Under the pieces are notes generated by a model. It made no database searches and was not told where the DNA came from. It saw nothing but the letters and a program-made list of their open reading frames with translations. Shown in pieces: positions 1-9,063 of a DNA stretch of 64,000 nucleotides. A program made the translations under genes and the position numbers. Each line of letters begins with the position of its first letter. Positions within the stretch are counted from its first letter, which is position 1. The stretch comes from Streptomyces sp. NRRL WC-3742 (lineage in GTDB: Bacteria > Actinomycetota > Actinomycetes > Streptomycetales > Streptomycetaceae): assembly GCF_000720635.1 (NCBI RefSeq), contig NZ_JOCF01000042.1, positions 1-64,000 on the forward strand, written 5' to 3'.

Positions 1-15
1 AGCCCTGGGTTTTGT

Positions 16-72
<57 letters not shown>

Positions 73-194
73 GGCGGGGGGGCTCGGGGGCGGTGGGTGT
101 GGTGGTCACGGGGGTCTCCTCGCGTCGCGGAGTCCTGGGTTCTGGTGGGAGCGGGGCGGGCGGCGGAACGGGCCGGGTGCCTGCGGAGTCGTGC

Positions 195-404
195 TCAGCT
201 CTGCCGGTCGTCCTCGGTGACGCTGATCGCGCCGCCGGGGCAGAGGTCGGCGGCCAGCCTCAGGGCGGCGAACTGCTCGGGCTGGAAGGAGGTCTGACGG
301 AGTCTCACCAGGGAGTCCCGGTCGTCCTGGTCGAAGATGTCGGGGGCGTTGGTGACACACATGCCGGAGCTGCAGCAGCGGTCCCGGTCGACGCTCACCT
401 GCAT
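195..404 (-). CDS. 3Fe-4S ferredoxin (P450-type electron carrier)
   Basis: A 69-residue soluble ferredoxin. Cys10, Cys16 and Cys55-Pro give the C-x5-C ... CP pattern of single-cluster 3Fe-4S ferredoxins that pass electrons to cytochromes P450 in actinomycetes. It begins MQVSVDRDRC, and the length is normal for the family. No P450 or ferredoxin reductase is in view; one could lie to the left, where the window stops, so the partner is unknown. The family is clear from the cysteine spacing; the partner is inference. Confidence 0.9.
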   Translation of the reverse strand: MQVSVDRDRCCSSGMCVTNAPDIFDQDDRDSLVRLRQTSFQPEQFAALRLAADLCPGGAISVTEDDRQS

Positions 405-748
405 GGGCGGGCACCTCTCGTCGATGCGGCGCCGACCTGGGGGCGAGCGCCTCTCGTTGTCATTGCCAACCTAACCGCCATCCGTCCGTCCACGGATCGC
501 CCGTCGGGGGTCTTGTCGAGAATGGCCGATTCGCCCCCATCCGGAACGGTTGGGCGGAACCGGAGGTTTGAATCGACGTCACTCGGACAGGTCGAAGCCC
601 CGCAGGCCACTCGCGAGGCCGTACGTCGGAAGCTCCCGGACATCCGTTCGGACATTTCTGTTATCGGCGCGCCGCGCAGGGGTCTCCCAGGTGTCGGCAC
701 CCGACCCCAGGACCCGATCGAGCCGGCCCGGACAGAAAGCGTGACCAC
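405..748. other. Intergenic region between ferredoxin and CAP gene
   Basis: A 344-base divergent intergenic region. It should hold the promoters of the ferredoxin (minus) and of the CAP gene (plus). A short direct repeat of CGGACAT lies around 637-654. I see no convincing small gene or long palindrome. Confidence 0.4.
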
Positions 749-1657
749 GTGAACAGCGACGACAGGACGACCATCCTCCCGGCCGTCGAAGGCAGGGCCT
801 CCCGGCGTGCGGACCGGCGCCAGGCGGGCCGGGGGCGCCGGGGCAAGCGCCGGGGCGCCCTGCTGCCGGTCGCGGCGGTGGTCGCGGCGGTGGCGGGCAC
901 CGGGCTGGTCGCCGCGCTGACCGGCGCCGGGTACGCGGCGTTCGGCGGGAAGCAGACCGACCGGGACTCCGCCGCCCAGTCGCTGGCGGCGGACTCCCTG
1001 ATCGAGGCCGAGGTCGGCACCCACGACGGCATCCAGGTGCCCGGGGCCGGAGCGCTCGGCACGGCGGTCGTGCCGACGCAGGCGGGCCCGAGCCCGACGG
1101 CCGTACCGACGGCCACCGCCCCGGCGTCCTCCACCGCGACCGCCACCCCGACGCCCACAGCCACCACCGCCTCCGCCAAGCCGACCCCGACCGCCGCCCG
1201 GGCCACCGGTACGGGCACGGCCCAGCGCTCCGCCACCGGCGCCCCGGCGACCCCGGCCGGGGGAGGGGCGTCCCCCGGCTACGCCCAGCAGGTGCTCGAC
1301 CTGGTGAACGTCGAACGGGCCAAGGCCGGCTGCGGCCCGGTCACCGCCGACTCCCGACTGGCCAGTGCCGCCCAGGTGCACAGCGACGACATGGCCGACC
1401 GCAACTACTTCGACCACGCCAGCCCCGAGGGCCAGCACGCCGACCAGCGGATCGAGGCCGCCGGCTACCGCTGGAGCACCTGGGGCGAGAACATCGCCCG
1501 GGGCCAGAAGGACCCGGCCGCCGTGATGGACGCCTGGATGAACAGCCCCGGCCACCGGGCGAACATCCTGAACTGCTCCTTCAAGCAGCTCGGGGTGGGC
1601 GTGCGCACGGGCTCCGGCGGCCCCTGGTGGACCCAGGTGTTCGCCTCCCCGTCCTGA
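749..1657 (+). CDS. Membrane-anchored CAP (SCP/PR-1) domain protein
   Basis: A 302-residue protein with a GTG start. A basic N-terminus (about 20-40) leads into a hydrophobic segment (about 40-66) that acts as membrane anchor or signal. A Thr/Ala/Pro-rich linker follows (about 110-175), then a CAP domain to the end, starting YAQQVLDLVNVERAKAG and holding the conserved YFDH, GENI and SPGHR elements. CAP domains in actinomycetes are extracellular; biochemical roles vary and are mostly unknown. The next gene carries a paralogous CAP domain at its C-terminus, so the two look like an ancient duplication and probably act in one cell-surface process. Confidence 0.88.
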   Translation: MNSDDRTTILPAVEGRASRRADRRQAGRGRRGKRRGALLPVAAVVAAVAGTGLVAALTGAGYAAFGGKQTDRDSAAQSLAADSLIEAEVGTHDGIQVPGAGALGTAVVPTQAGPSPTAVPTATAPASSTATATPTPTATTASAKPTPTAARATGTGTAQRSATGAPATPAGGGASPGYAQQVLDLVNVERAKAGCGPVTADSRLASAAQVHSDDMADRNYFDHASPEGQHADQRIEAAGYRWSTWGENIARGQKDPAAVMDAWMNSPGHRANILNCSFKQLGVGVRTGSGGPWWTQVFASPS

Positions 1658-1791
1658 GTGCGGCCCCTATCCGGGGATGCCGAGCAGAGCCGATTTTCCG
1701 ATTCCGCGCACATTGTTGTTATCTGATCACTCCCCACGAGTCTCCGAGGAGGCAGCGGCGGACGGAAACACGGCAAGACGGAGTGCGGACC

Positions 1792-3327
1792 ATGAACGCT
1801 GAGGTGCACGGCAGGGACGTGCGGAACCGGACCGGGAGCACCCTGGTCAGGGCGGCCCAAGCAGGTGACCGGCAGGCCCAGGAGGCGCTGGCCGCCGCCT
1901 GGCTGCCGCTCGTCTACAACGTGGCCGGCCGGGCCCTCGGCGGCCACGCCGACGTCGACGACGTCGCGCAGGAGACCATGATCCGCGCCCTCGACGGCCT
2001 GGACGGGCTGCGCGACCCCGACGCCTTCCGCTCCTGGCTGGTCGCCATCACGATGAACCAGATCCGCCGCCGCCACGCCGACGGCCGGCAGCAGCCCACC
2101 GTCGGGGGCCTCGACGAGACCTGGGAGCTCGCCGACCCCCGGGCCGACTTCACCGACCTGACCATCCTGCGCCTCGGCCTGTCCGGGCAGCGCCGCGAGG
2201 TCGCCGAGGCGACCCGCTGGCTCGACCCGGACGACCGCGAACTGCTCGCCCTCTGGTGGATGGAGGCGTCCGGCGAACTCACCCGCGCCGAACTCGCCGA
2301 AGCCCTCGACCTGAGCCCGCAGCACACCGCCGTACGCGTCCAGCGGATGAAGAAGCAGCTGGAGGCCGGCCGCGTCGTGGTCCGGGCACTCGGCGCCTAC
2401 CCGCGCTGCCCCGAACTCGCCGAACTGACCACCGGGTTCGACGGCACCCCCAACTCGGTGTGGCGCAAGCGTATCGCCCGCCACGTCCGGGGCTGCGCCG
2501 ACTGCGACCGCCTCGGCCGCGACCTCTTCCCCGCCGAGGGGCTGCTCGCGGGCCTCGCCCTGGTGCCGCTCCCGCCGAGCCTGCCCACCGCGCTGCCCCT
2601 CCAGCACACCGCGGCCACCGCCGCCTCGACGGCGGCCCAGCACGCCGGGAGCACCGCGGGCGGGCACAGCGGCTGGACGGGCTTCGTCACCCGCAAGGCC
2701 GCCCTGACCGGCGGCACGGCCGCCGTCCTGGCGGTCACCACCCTCGCCCTGGTCTGGCCGCACAGCGAACCGCCCCAGCAGGCCGCACCCGCGCCGACCA
2801 CCCCGGCCACAGCCCCCGACACCGCTCCGGCGACCGCCGCCGCGGCAGCCCTCACACCGGCCCCGGCCGAGACGCCCACCGCGTCGCCGACACCGACCCC
2901 GACACCCACGGCGACCACCGCGAAGCCGACCGCCCCGCCGCCCAACCCCGAGCGCCAGCTCGTCGACCTGGTCAACGCCGAGCGGGCGAAGGCCGGTTGC
3001 GGCCCGCTGCGCATCGACCCGCGCCTGCACGCCGCGGCCCAGAAACACGTCGACGACATGGTGGCCCGGGGCTACTTCGACCACGTCGGCCCCGACGGCG
3101 TCCGTGCCGACGCCCGGATCACCGCCGCCGGCTACCGCTGGTCCCAGTGGGGCGAGAACCTCGACCGGGGCCCGACCACCCCCGCCGCCGTCGTCTCCCG
3201 CTGGATGGACGGCGGCATCCACCAGACCAACCTGCTGGACTGCGCCTTCAAGGACGTCGGCGTCGGCTTCGCGACCACTCCGACGGCCACCTACTGGACG
3301 CAGGACCTCGCCGCGCCGATGGCCTGA
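1792..3327 (+). CDS. ECF sigma factor fused to ZAS-like motif, TM helix and extracellular CAP domain
   Basis: A 511-residue composite protein. Residues about 15-95 are sigma-70 region 2 (DVDDVAQETMIRAL and a basic end at NQIRRR), and about 140-192 are region 4 with its helix-turn-helix. Residues 231-238 form HVRGCADC, the HX3CX2C pattern of zinc-binding anti-sigma factors. A single hydrophobic helix (about 304-322) precedes a Pro/Thr linker, and a CAP domain fills about 388-511 (YFDH, GENL, WTQD). The ATG at 1792 was chosen because it opens the sigma domain directly; the frame is open further upstream without homology. The layout suggests one protein carrying sigma, anti-sigma-like and sensor parts. 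The CAP domain matches the protein encoded just upstream. ECF factors with C-terminal extensions are known; the regulatory mechanism here is inference. Confidence 0.88.
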   Translation: MNAEVHGRDVRNRTGSTLVRAAQAGDRQAQEALAAAWLPLVYNVAGRALGGHADVDDVAQETMIRALDGLDGLRDPDAFRSWLVAITMNQIRRRHADGRQQPTVGGLDETWELADPRADFTDLTILRLGLSGQRREVAEATRWLDPDDRELLALWWMEASGELTRAELAEALDLSPQHTAVRVQRMKKQLEAGRVVVRALGAYPRCPELAELTTGFDGTPNSVWRKRIARHVRGCADCDRLGRDLFPAEGLLAGLALVPLPPSLPTALPLQHTAATAASTAAQHAGSTAGGHSGWTGFVTRKAALTGGTAAVLAVTTLALVWPHSEPPQQAAPAPTTPATAPDTAPATAAAAALTPAPAETPTASPTPTPTPTATTAKPTAPPPNPERQLVDLVNAERAKAGCGPLRIDPRLHAAAQKHVDDMVARGYFDHVGPDGVRADARITAAGYRWSQWGENLDRGPTTPAAVVSRWMDGGIHQTNLLDCAFKDVGVGFATTPTATYWTQDLAAPMA

Positions 3328-3341
3328 CCAGGTGCCCCGAC

Positions 3342-3569
3342 CTACGCGGGCGTCAGACCCGGCGCCGAGCCCGTCATGAACCCGGTGGCCGAGCCGACCA
3401 CACCGCCGGCGTCCCCGACCTGCCCCGGCAGCACCTCCGGTGCGCCGCTCAGCGGCCCGGGCAGGCCCTCCTGCCCGCCGACGGCACTGGCGTGCGCGGA
3501 GGGAGCGGTGAGGGAGGCGACGACCCCCACGGCGAGGGAGGCGACGGCGAGCATGCTGCGCTTCTTCAT
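3342..3569 (-). CDS. Small secreted protein of unknown function
   Basis: A 75-residue product starting MKKRSMLAVASLAVGVVAS with an obvious Sec signal peptide, probably cleaved after AHA (about residue 27). The mature part of about 48 residues is rich in Gly, Pro and Ala and has no cysteines. It is convergent with the sigma-CAP gene, only 14 bases from its stop. Small secreted proteins of this kind are common in streptomycetes. I do not recognise the family. Confidence 0.7.
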   Translation of the reverse strand: MKKRSMLAVASLAVGVVASLTAPSAHASAVGGQEGLPGPLSGAPEVLPGQVGDAGGVVGSATGFMTGSAPGLTPA

Positions 3570-3612
3570 GGCCGGTCCAACGAGACTCCGCCGCCCGAGT
3601 TACGCGGAACGG

Positions 3613-3969
3613 TCACTCCCGCCGCCGGAACGCCGGCCCCGCCGCCTCGACGTACGCGTCGAAGGCGGCCCCGGCGTAGGAGACGTGCAGGTCGACGACG
3701 ACCTCCTCGCCCTCCCAGCGGCCGCGCTCCGAGATCGTGAGGCCGAGCAGCGCCAGATCACCGGCCTGGCCGCGCAGCTCGTACTGCTCGAAGGTCTCCT
3801 CGCCGAGGTCGCCCTCGTCGTCCCGCTCCCAGGCGTCCACTGCGGCCTGGGCCAGCGCCCGGGGCAGCCGCAGCGGCACCCGGTCGACCTGGGCGTGGAC
3901 GTGCTCCCCGATCGCCGCCAGCACCTTCGCGTCCGCCCGGTACAGCGCGTACTGCTCCTGATCGTCCAT
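3613..3969 (-). CDS. Conserved hypothetical protein, acidic, 118 aa
   Basis: A 118-residue soluble acidic protein starting MDDQEQYALYRADAKVLAAI. It has no signal peptide or membrane segment. Composition and codon use (high third-position GC) support a real gene. It lies 43 bases upstream of, and in the same direction as, the small secreted protein, so the two could be cotranscribed. Function unknown. Confidence 0.7.
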   Translation of the reverse strand: MDDQEQYALYRADAKVLAAIGEHVHAQVDRVPLRLPRALAQAAVDAWERDDEGDLGEETFEQYELRGQAGDLALLGLTISERGRWEGEEVVVDLHVSYAGAAFDAYVEAAGPAFRRRE

Positions 3970-4208
3970 GCGGCGAGGCTACTCGGAGGGGCCGGTCCCC
4001 CTCGACCGAATTGATCATCACCCCGCCAGGGACCGGGGGGAAGGTGGACGGCCCGCGAGCCGACCGGGGCAAGGCCGGGCGGCGGGCGGGCCGTGGGTAC
4101 CACGATGGGCCACGCGCCACCTGTCCGGCCAGGGGCGCACACCGGCGCGCGGACGCAAACCCGGCGTACGGGCGCGGAGCCCCGCGGCCCGGTCCGCTAC
4201 CTGCTCCG

Positions 4209-5654
4209 CTACCCGACCGTCCAGTCCGGGTGCCCCGGCATCGGCGGGGTGCGGCGCCCGTACAGCCATGCCCCGAGGAACCCGTCCAGGTCCTGCCCCG
4301 AGATCTCCGAGGCGAGCCGCACGTAGTCCCGGGTGTCGGCGTTGCCGTGGCGGTAGCGGGTCAGGAAGGCGCGCTCGATCCGGGAGAAGGTCTCCTCGCC
4401 GACCTTCTCGCGCAGGGCGAACAGCACCAGCGCGCCGCCGAGGTAGCGCTGGTCGTCGAAGAGGTGCTCGGCCGTGGGCGCGGCGACCGGCCCGGCCTCG
4501 CGGCGCCACCGGTCACCCTGCCGGTAGACCTCCCGCATCCGGTCGGTGAGGGTGGTGTGCCCGGCGTCGTCGGGCCAGCCGCGTTCGTAGCGGTACGTCA
4601 GTCCGTAGTAGTCGGCGTGGCCCTCGTTGAGCCAGAGGTCGGCCCAGGTGGCGGGGGTGACGCTGTCGCCGAACCAGGAGTGGACGATCTCGTGCATCAT
4701 GTGCGAGCCGATCGCCGGCTCGGGCTTGAGCAGGAAGCCGGGCTTGTACAGGGTGAGGGTCTGTGTCTCCAGTCCGGTGAAGCCGAAGGCGGCCGGGTCG
4801 TCGGTGTTCACCGGCAGGAGGCCGTAGGTCTCGAACGGGAAGGGCCCCAACCTGTCTTCCGCCCAGGCGAGTTGGCCGGGGGTGAGGGAGAGCGCCGGTT
4901 CGAGGTCGGCGGCGCGGGCGGTGGGGACGACGTCGCGCACCGGCAGCCCGTGCGGGCCGGTGCGCTCGCGCACGGTGTAGTCGCCGACGGAGAGCTGGAG
5001 CAGCTCGGTGGCCATCGGCGCCCGCGAGACGTACCGGCGGGTGGTGCGGCCGTCGCCCAGGGGCTCGGTGGCCGTCAACTCCCCGCCGGCCACACCCGTC
5101 AGGCCGTCCGGGGTGGTGACGGCGACGGTGAAGCGGGCCTTGTCGCCGGGGTGGTCGTTGCAGGGGAACACGGTGTGCGCGGTGTCCGGCTGCGGGGCGA
5201 CGGCGAAGCCGTCCGGCGTCGGGACCCAGGCGGTGTGCGGCAGCCGGGCGCGGGGATCGGCCGTGTACTCGACGCTCACCCGGGCCGTGCGGCCGCGCCG
5301 CAGCGGCCGCTCGGGGGTGACGACCAGCTTCTCGTCCCGGATGGCGAACCGGGCCGGCCGCCCGTCGACGCGCACCGCGTGCACCGCCAACCCGAGGGCG
5401 TCCAGCCGCAGTTCGGCGAGGGCGCGGTCGATCCGCGCGGTGACGGCGGCGGTGGCCTCCACGGTGCGGGTGTCGCCCCGGTAGTCGAAGGCGAGGTCGT
5501 ACGCGAGGGCCCGGTAACCGGGATTGCCGAGCTCGGGGAAGACGGGGTCGCCCAGCCCGTCCGCCGCATTCGCCACCGGGACGGCGCCGGACAGCAGTAG
5601 TCCTCCGAGCACCAGGGCGAGGACGGCACGGGCCTTGCGCAGACGGGTCAGCAC
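4209..5654 (-). CDS. Secreted M1-family zinc metallopeptidase
   Basis: A 481-residue exported aminopeptidase-type enzyme. The GTG at 5654 was preferred to the ATG at 5756 because it yields a textbook signal peptide (MLTRLRKARAVLALVLGG, cleavage near VANA-AD). The catalytic motif HEIVH (about 321-325), with the third zinc ligand Glu in NEGHADY about 19 residues later, identifies the gluzincin M1 family. The shorter length compared with about 850-residue PepN means it has only the N-terminal beta and catalytic domains, as in other streptomycete secreted M1 proteins. Substrate unknown. A second, unrelated M1 gene lies at 39311-40738. Confidence 0.9.
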   Translation of the reverse strand: MLTRLRKARAVLALVLGGLLLSGAVPVANAADGLGDPVFPELGNPGYRALAYDLAFDYRGDTRTVEATAAVTARIDRALAELRLDALGLAVHAVRVDGRPARFAIRDEKLVVTPERPLRRGRTARVSVEYTADPRARLPHTAWVPTPDGFAVAPQPDTAHTVFPCNDHPGDKARFTVAVTTPDGLTGVAGGELTATEPLGDGRTTRRYVSRAPMATELLQLSVGDYTVRERTGPHGLPVRDVVPTARAADLEPALSLTPGQLAWAEDRLGPFPFETYGLLPVNTDDPAAFGFTGLETQTLTLYKPGFLLKPEPAIGSHMMHEIVHSWFGDSVTPATWADLWLNEGHADYYGLTYRYERGWPDDAGHTTLTDRMREVYRQGDRWRREAGPVAAPTAEHLFDDQRYLGGALVLFALREKVGEETFSRIERAFLTRYRHGNADTRDYVRLASEISGQDLDGFLGAWLYGRRTPPMPGHPDWTVG

Positions 5655-5908
5655 ACCGCCGGACCCTAGCCAATCGCTCCCCGCGACACGCGGTGATCCC
5701 CCGGACGGCCCACCGTGCTGGCGGCCCGCCCGTGCCGTGCCTAGTGTCGGAATCACTTCGTCCCCTGACGGACGGGGTCACGGCCGCCGGAGCTCCTGGC
5801 CAGATCCGGCGGCCGTACTTCTGTGCCCGCAGCCCTCCTGTGACCGCACCCGGCACGCCGTAGGCTGGCGCCCGACCGCCGCCCGCACCGGACGCCAGGA
5901 GCCTGCCC

Positions 5909-6820
5909 GTGACCAGCCCCGATTCCCCCGTCCTGGTGATCGGTGAGTGCGTCGCCGACATCGTCCGCACGGACGGCGCCCCGGACGTGGTGCACCCCGG
6001 CGGCAGCCCGGCGAACGTCGCGTACGGCCTGGCCCGGCTGGGCCGCCCGGCGGTGCTGCTGACGGAGCTGGGTCCGGACGCCAACGGGCGGCTGATCCGG
6101 GCGCACCTGGAGTCGGCCGGAGTGACGGTCCGGGCGGCGGAGTCGGCGCGCACGCCCTCGGCCGTGGTCCGCCTGGACGGGCAGGGGCGCGCGCAGTACA
6201 CCTTCGACATCGGCTGGACGCTGCCGCCCGTGGACCTCGAGGCGCCGCCCGCCGCCGTCCACCTCGGTTCGATCGGCGCCGTCACCGAACCGGGAGCCGC
6301 CTCCGTGGTCGCCCTGGTGGAGCGCTGGCGCGGCCGGGTGCCGGTCAGCTACGACCCCAATGTGCGCCCCGCGCTGATGGGTGAGCGGGCCGGGGCCGTG
6401 CGGAGGGTCGAGCGCTGTGTGGCGCTGAGCGGCCTGGTCAAGGCCAGCGACGAGGACCTGGCCTGGCTGTACCCGGGTGAGCGGCCCGAGGCGGTGGCCG
6501 GGCGCTGGCTGGCCCTCGGCCCGTCCGTGGTCGCGGTGACCCTGGGCGAGCGGGGTGCCTTCGCGCTCACCTCGGAGGGCGAGGAGTTGCGGGTGCCCGC
6601 CGTCCCCGCGCGGGTCGCGGACACGGTGGGCGCCGGGGACTCCTTCATGGCCGCCCTCCTGCACGCCCGCGCCGACGGCACCGACCTGGCGGGCTGCCTG
6701 GCCGAGGCTGTGACGGCCGCCGCCCTCACCGTCTCCCGTCCCGGTGCCAACCCGCCCTCGGCGGCGGAGCTGGAGGCGGCCCTGCGGGGTGCGGGCGAGC
6801 TCAACTCGCCGACGCTGTGA
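5909..6820 (+). CDS. PfkB-family carbohydrate kinase (fructokinase-like)
   Basis: A 303-residue ribokinase-fold sugar kinase with a GTG start. The N-terminal GGSPANVAYGLARLG stretch is the first PfkB signature, and DTVGAGDSF (about 237-245) is the second, carrying the catalytic Asp and anion hole. It would phosphorylate a sugar with ATP in the cytoplasm; resemblance is to fructokinases, but the sugar cannot be read from sequence. No transporter or sugar regulator is adjacent. Its 3' end overlaps the convergent GNAT gene by 20 bases. Confidence 0.92.
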   Translation: MTSPDSPVLVIGECVADIVRTDGAPDVVHPGGSPANVAYGLARLGRPAVLLTELGPDANGRLIRAHLESAGVTVRAAESARTPSAVVRLDGQGRAQYTFDIGWTLPPVDLEAPPAAVHLGSIGAVTEPGAASVVALVERWRGRVPVSYDPNVRPALMGERAGAVRRVERCVALSGLVKASDEDLAWLYPGERPEAVAGRWLALGPSVVAVTLGERGAFALTSEGEELRVPAVPARVADTVGAGDSFMAALLHARADGTDLAGCLAEAVTAAALTVSRPGANPPSAAELEAALRGAGELNSPTL

Positions 6821-7328
6821 GCTCCTTGGCGTACCAGATCTCGGCGTAGGGCCCGTCGCTGTAGGCGGGGATCTCGCGGTATCCGTGGCGGCCGTACAGG
6901 GCGCGGGCCTCGACCAGGTCGAGCCGGGTGTCGAGCACGATGCGGCGGGCGCCCAGCGCCCGGGCGGCCTCGTCGACGGCGGCGAGCAGCCGGGCGCCTC
7001 CGCCGGTGCCGCGCAGCGCGGGGCGGACGAAGACGCGGGTGAGCTCCACGGTGGCGTCCTCGCGCAGGCGCAGCCCGGCGCAGGACTGGGGGGTGCCGTC
7101 GTGGCGGCCGAGCAGGAAGACGCCGGTCGGCGCGGCGAGGTCGTCGCTGGGGGAGTCGGCGAAGCCGGTCTCGAGCTCCTCGGGGGTGCCCTCGCGGCCG
7201 AGGTGGAGGCGGTAGTAGCGGTTGGCCACGTCGTCGTAGTAGTCGCGCAGGAGCCGCTGGGCCTCGGGGGCGGTCACGTCCTCCGGGGTGACGGTCCAGC
7301 GGTCGGTCGGGCGCGCGGTGTCGGTCAT
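6801..7328 (-). CDS. GNAT-family N-acetyltransferase
   Basis: A 175-residue acetyltransferase. The core holds VELTRVFVRPALRGTGGG (beta4 and the acetyl-CoA pyrophosphate loop, with a shortened RGTGGG) followed by the ALGARRIVLDT and ALYGRHGY elements of the GNAT fold. The ATG at 7328 (MTDTARPTD) was chosen over the upstream frame start at 7433, whose extra residues look non-coding. It is convergent with the sugar kinase, overlapping by 20 bases. Acceptor unknown. Confidence 0.88.
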   Translation of the reverse strand: MTDTARPTDRWTVTPEDVTAPEAQRLLRDYYDDVANRYYRLHLGREGTPEELETGFADSPSDDLAAPTGVFLLGRHDGTPQSCAGLRLREDATVELTRVFVRPALRGTGGGARLLAAVDEAARALGARRIVLDTRLDLVEARALYGRHGYREIPAYSDGPYAEIWYAKELTASAS

Positions 7329-7481
7329 GCGCGCATGATCGCCGGTCCTGCCCGTCGGCCGCAATCGGGTTTTCTCCGCAGGTGGGGCCAGGCAAAGGAT
7401 GGGCAAGGTGCCCGGCGCGTCGTTGCCCCGCACGGGTGATGGAGGGTTGGCGGGGGCTCGAGACGGGGGAGCAGTGCCCTC

Positions 7482-8576
7482 ATGAGTAGACCATCAGATA
7501 GTCGGATTAATGGGGGGTTGAGGGGGAGTCAGAGGAGAGCGGCGCGAACCGGGCTGCTGGCCACCGTCTGCCTCTCCGCCGTCGTCTCCGGCTGCGCCGG
7601 CCCGGCCGCGCCCGACCGGCCCCAGCCCGCCCCGGCGGCCCCCGCGGCCGCGGCGGGCGCCACCGCGGCCGTCGCCGCGGAGGCCGGGGGAAAGGCAGGG
7701 GCGAACGCCGGGGGGAACGCGGGCGCGAACGCCGGGGCGAACGCGGCCGCCCCCGCCGTCGCCGAGCGCGGCACCGCCCGCCCGCCGGCCGCACCGCCGC
7801 TGCTGCCGGGCCTCGCCCGCAAGGAGGAGGAGAGCAGCAGCGAGGCGGTGGCCCGACAGGAGGCCACCGTGCGCGCCGCCTTCGAGACCGCCCAGCGCTG
7901 GGGCGTCACCACTCCGCCGCTCAAGGCGCCGCACCCGGCGGCCAGGGTCGCGCTGAGCCCGACCACCGGCGTCAAGATGAAGGAGGGCCGGCCGCCCGTC
8001 GTCTACCGGGTGCCCACCGAGGACAAGGTGGTCTTCCTGACCGTCGACGACGGCGCCGAGAAGGACCCGGAGTTCAACCGGATGCTCGACGAACTCGGCG
8101 TCCCCGTCAGCGCGTTCGTCTCCGACTACCTTGCCCGCGACAACTACGGCTACTTCCGCGACCTGCACGCCCAGGGCGTGGAGATCAACAACCACACCAT
8201 CAACCACCGCAACCTCAAGGTCCTCGACTACGAGACCCAGCGCGCGGAGATCTGTCGCCAGCAGGACCAGCTGGAGCAGCAGATCGGCACCCGCCCCCGC
8301 CTCTTCCGCCCGCCCTACGGCGAGTACAACGACGACACCCTGCGCGCGGCCGCCTCCTGCGGTGTGCAGGCGGTGCCGATGTGGAACGAGGAGGCGTGGC
8401 CGGACCGCATGGACTGGCGCTACGACGACCAGAAGCTGCACCCGGGCGACATCATCCTGACCCACTTCCGGGGCACCGACATCTGGAAGGCCACCATGCC
8501 GGACCTGCTGCGCAAGGTCGTCAACGACGTCACCGCGGCCGGCTTCACCCTGGCCCGCCTGGACGACTACCTGTAG
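7482..8576 (+). CDS. Secreted or lipoprotein polysaccharide deacetylase (NodB domain)
   Basis: A 364-residue exported enzyme. The N-terminus has a basic stretch, a hydrophobic core and AVVSGC, a plausible lipobox, followed by a long Ala/Gly/Asn low-complexity linker (about 45-105). The NodB homology domain covers about 180-364. TVDDG (about 187-191) replaces the usual TFDDG and supplies the catalytic and metal-binding Asp; HTINH gives the two metal His; RPPYGEYN is motif 3; LTHF is the final motif. It should remove acetyl groups from cell-wall or other N-acetyl-glycans outside the membrane. Confidence 0.92.
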   Translation: MSRPSDSRINGGLRGSQRRAARTGLLATVCLSAVVSGCAGPAAPDRPQPAPAAPAAAAGATAAVAAEAGGKAGANAGGNAGANAGANAAAPAVAERGTARPPAAPPLLPGLARKEEESSSEAVARQEATVRAAFETAQRWGVTTPPLKAPHPAARVALSPTTGVKMKEGRPPVVYRVPTEDKVVFLTVDDGAEKDPEFNRMLDELGVPVSAFVSDYLARDNYGYFRDLHAQGVEINNHTINHRNLKVLDYETQRAEICRQQDQLEQQIGTRPRLFRPPYGEYNDDTLRAAASCGVQAVPMWNEEAWPDRMDWRYDDQKLHPGDIILTHFRGTDIWKATMPDLLRKVVNDVTAAGFTLARLDDYL

Positions 8577-8591
8577 GGGCGGTCGGTCGGA

Positions 8592-9023
8592 TCAGCCGAG
8601 CGAGAGGGCGTCGACGTACACCCAGGCGCCCTCGTGCCGGACGAAGCGGCTGTTCTCGGTGAGCACGCCCTCCTCGCCGCCCTCCGTCCAGTGCGCCCGG
8701 AAGGCCACCGTCCCCTGGGAGTGGAAGGCCCCGCCCTCCGTGGTGGCGACCACCTCCAGCCCGGTCCAGCGCAGCCCCGGGCCCAGCTCCACCTCGGCGG
8801 GCCGGGTGTCCGGGTGCCAGGTGCGCAGCAGGTACGCCTCGTCCCGCGCGGCGAAGGCGCTGTAGCGCGAGCGCATCAGCGACTCGGCGGTGCTCGCCGC
8901 CGCGGCCCCGCGGTGCAGCCGGCCGCAGCAGTCGCCGTACGTGCCGGGCAGCCCGCACGGGCAGGGGGAGGAGGGCAGCAGCCGGGGGGCGGCCGGGCGG
9001 GGCTCGGGGTGACGTCGGGACAT
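8592..9023 (-). CDS. YchJ-family SEC-C motif protein
   Basis: A 143-residue protein starting at the ATG at 9023 (MSRRHPEP). A SEC-C-like zinc motif sits near the N-terminus (Cys21, Cys23, Cys32, Cys33 in CPCGLPGTYGDCC). The YchJ middle domain follows, an NTF2-like fold with RYSAFAARDEAYLLRTWHP and FVRHEGAWVYVD. Length matches the UPF0225 family. Role unknown; the zinc knuckle suggests a protein or nucleic-acid contact. Confidence 0.9.
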   Translation of the reverse strand: MSRRHPEPRPAAPRLLPSSPCPCGLPGTYGDCCGRLHRGAAAASTAESLMRSRYSAFAARDEAYLLRTWHPDTRPAEVELGPGLRWTGLEVVATTEGGAFHSQGTVAFRAHWTEGGEEGVLTENSRFVRHEGAWVYVDALSLG

Positions 9024-9063
9024 GCCCCCATTCTCCCCCACCGGCCGCCCGTGGACGCGCCGG

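Noticed and set aside
1465..3222. 585-residue antisense frame over the sigma-CAP gene
   Set aside because: A mirror of the high third-position GC of the real gene; Gly/Arg-rich with no family pattern.
5654..5756. Upstream ATG of the exported M1 peptidase
   Set aside because: It would put 34 unrelated residues before a normal signal peptide, blocking its recognition.
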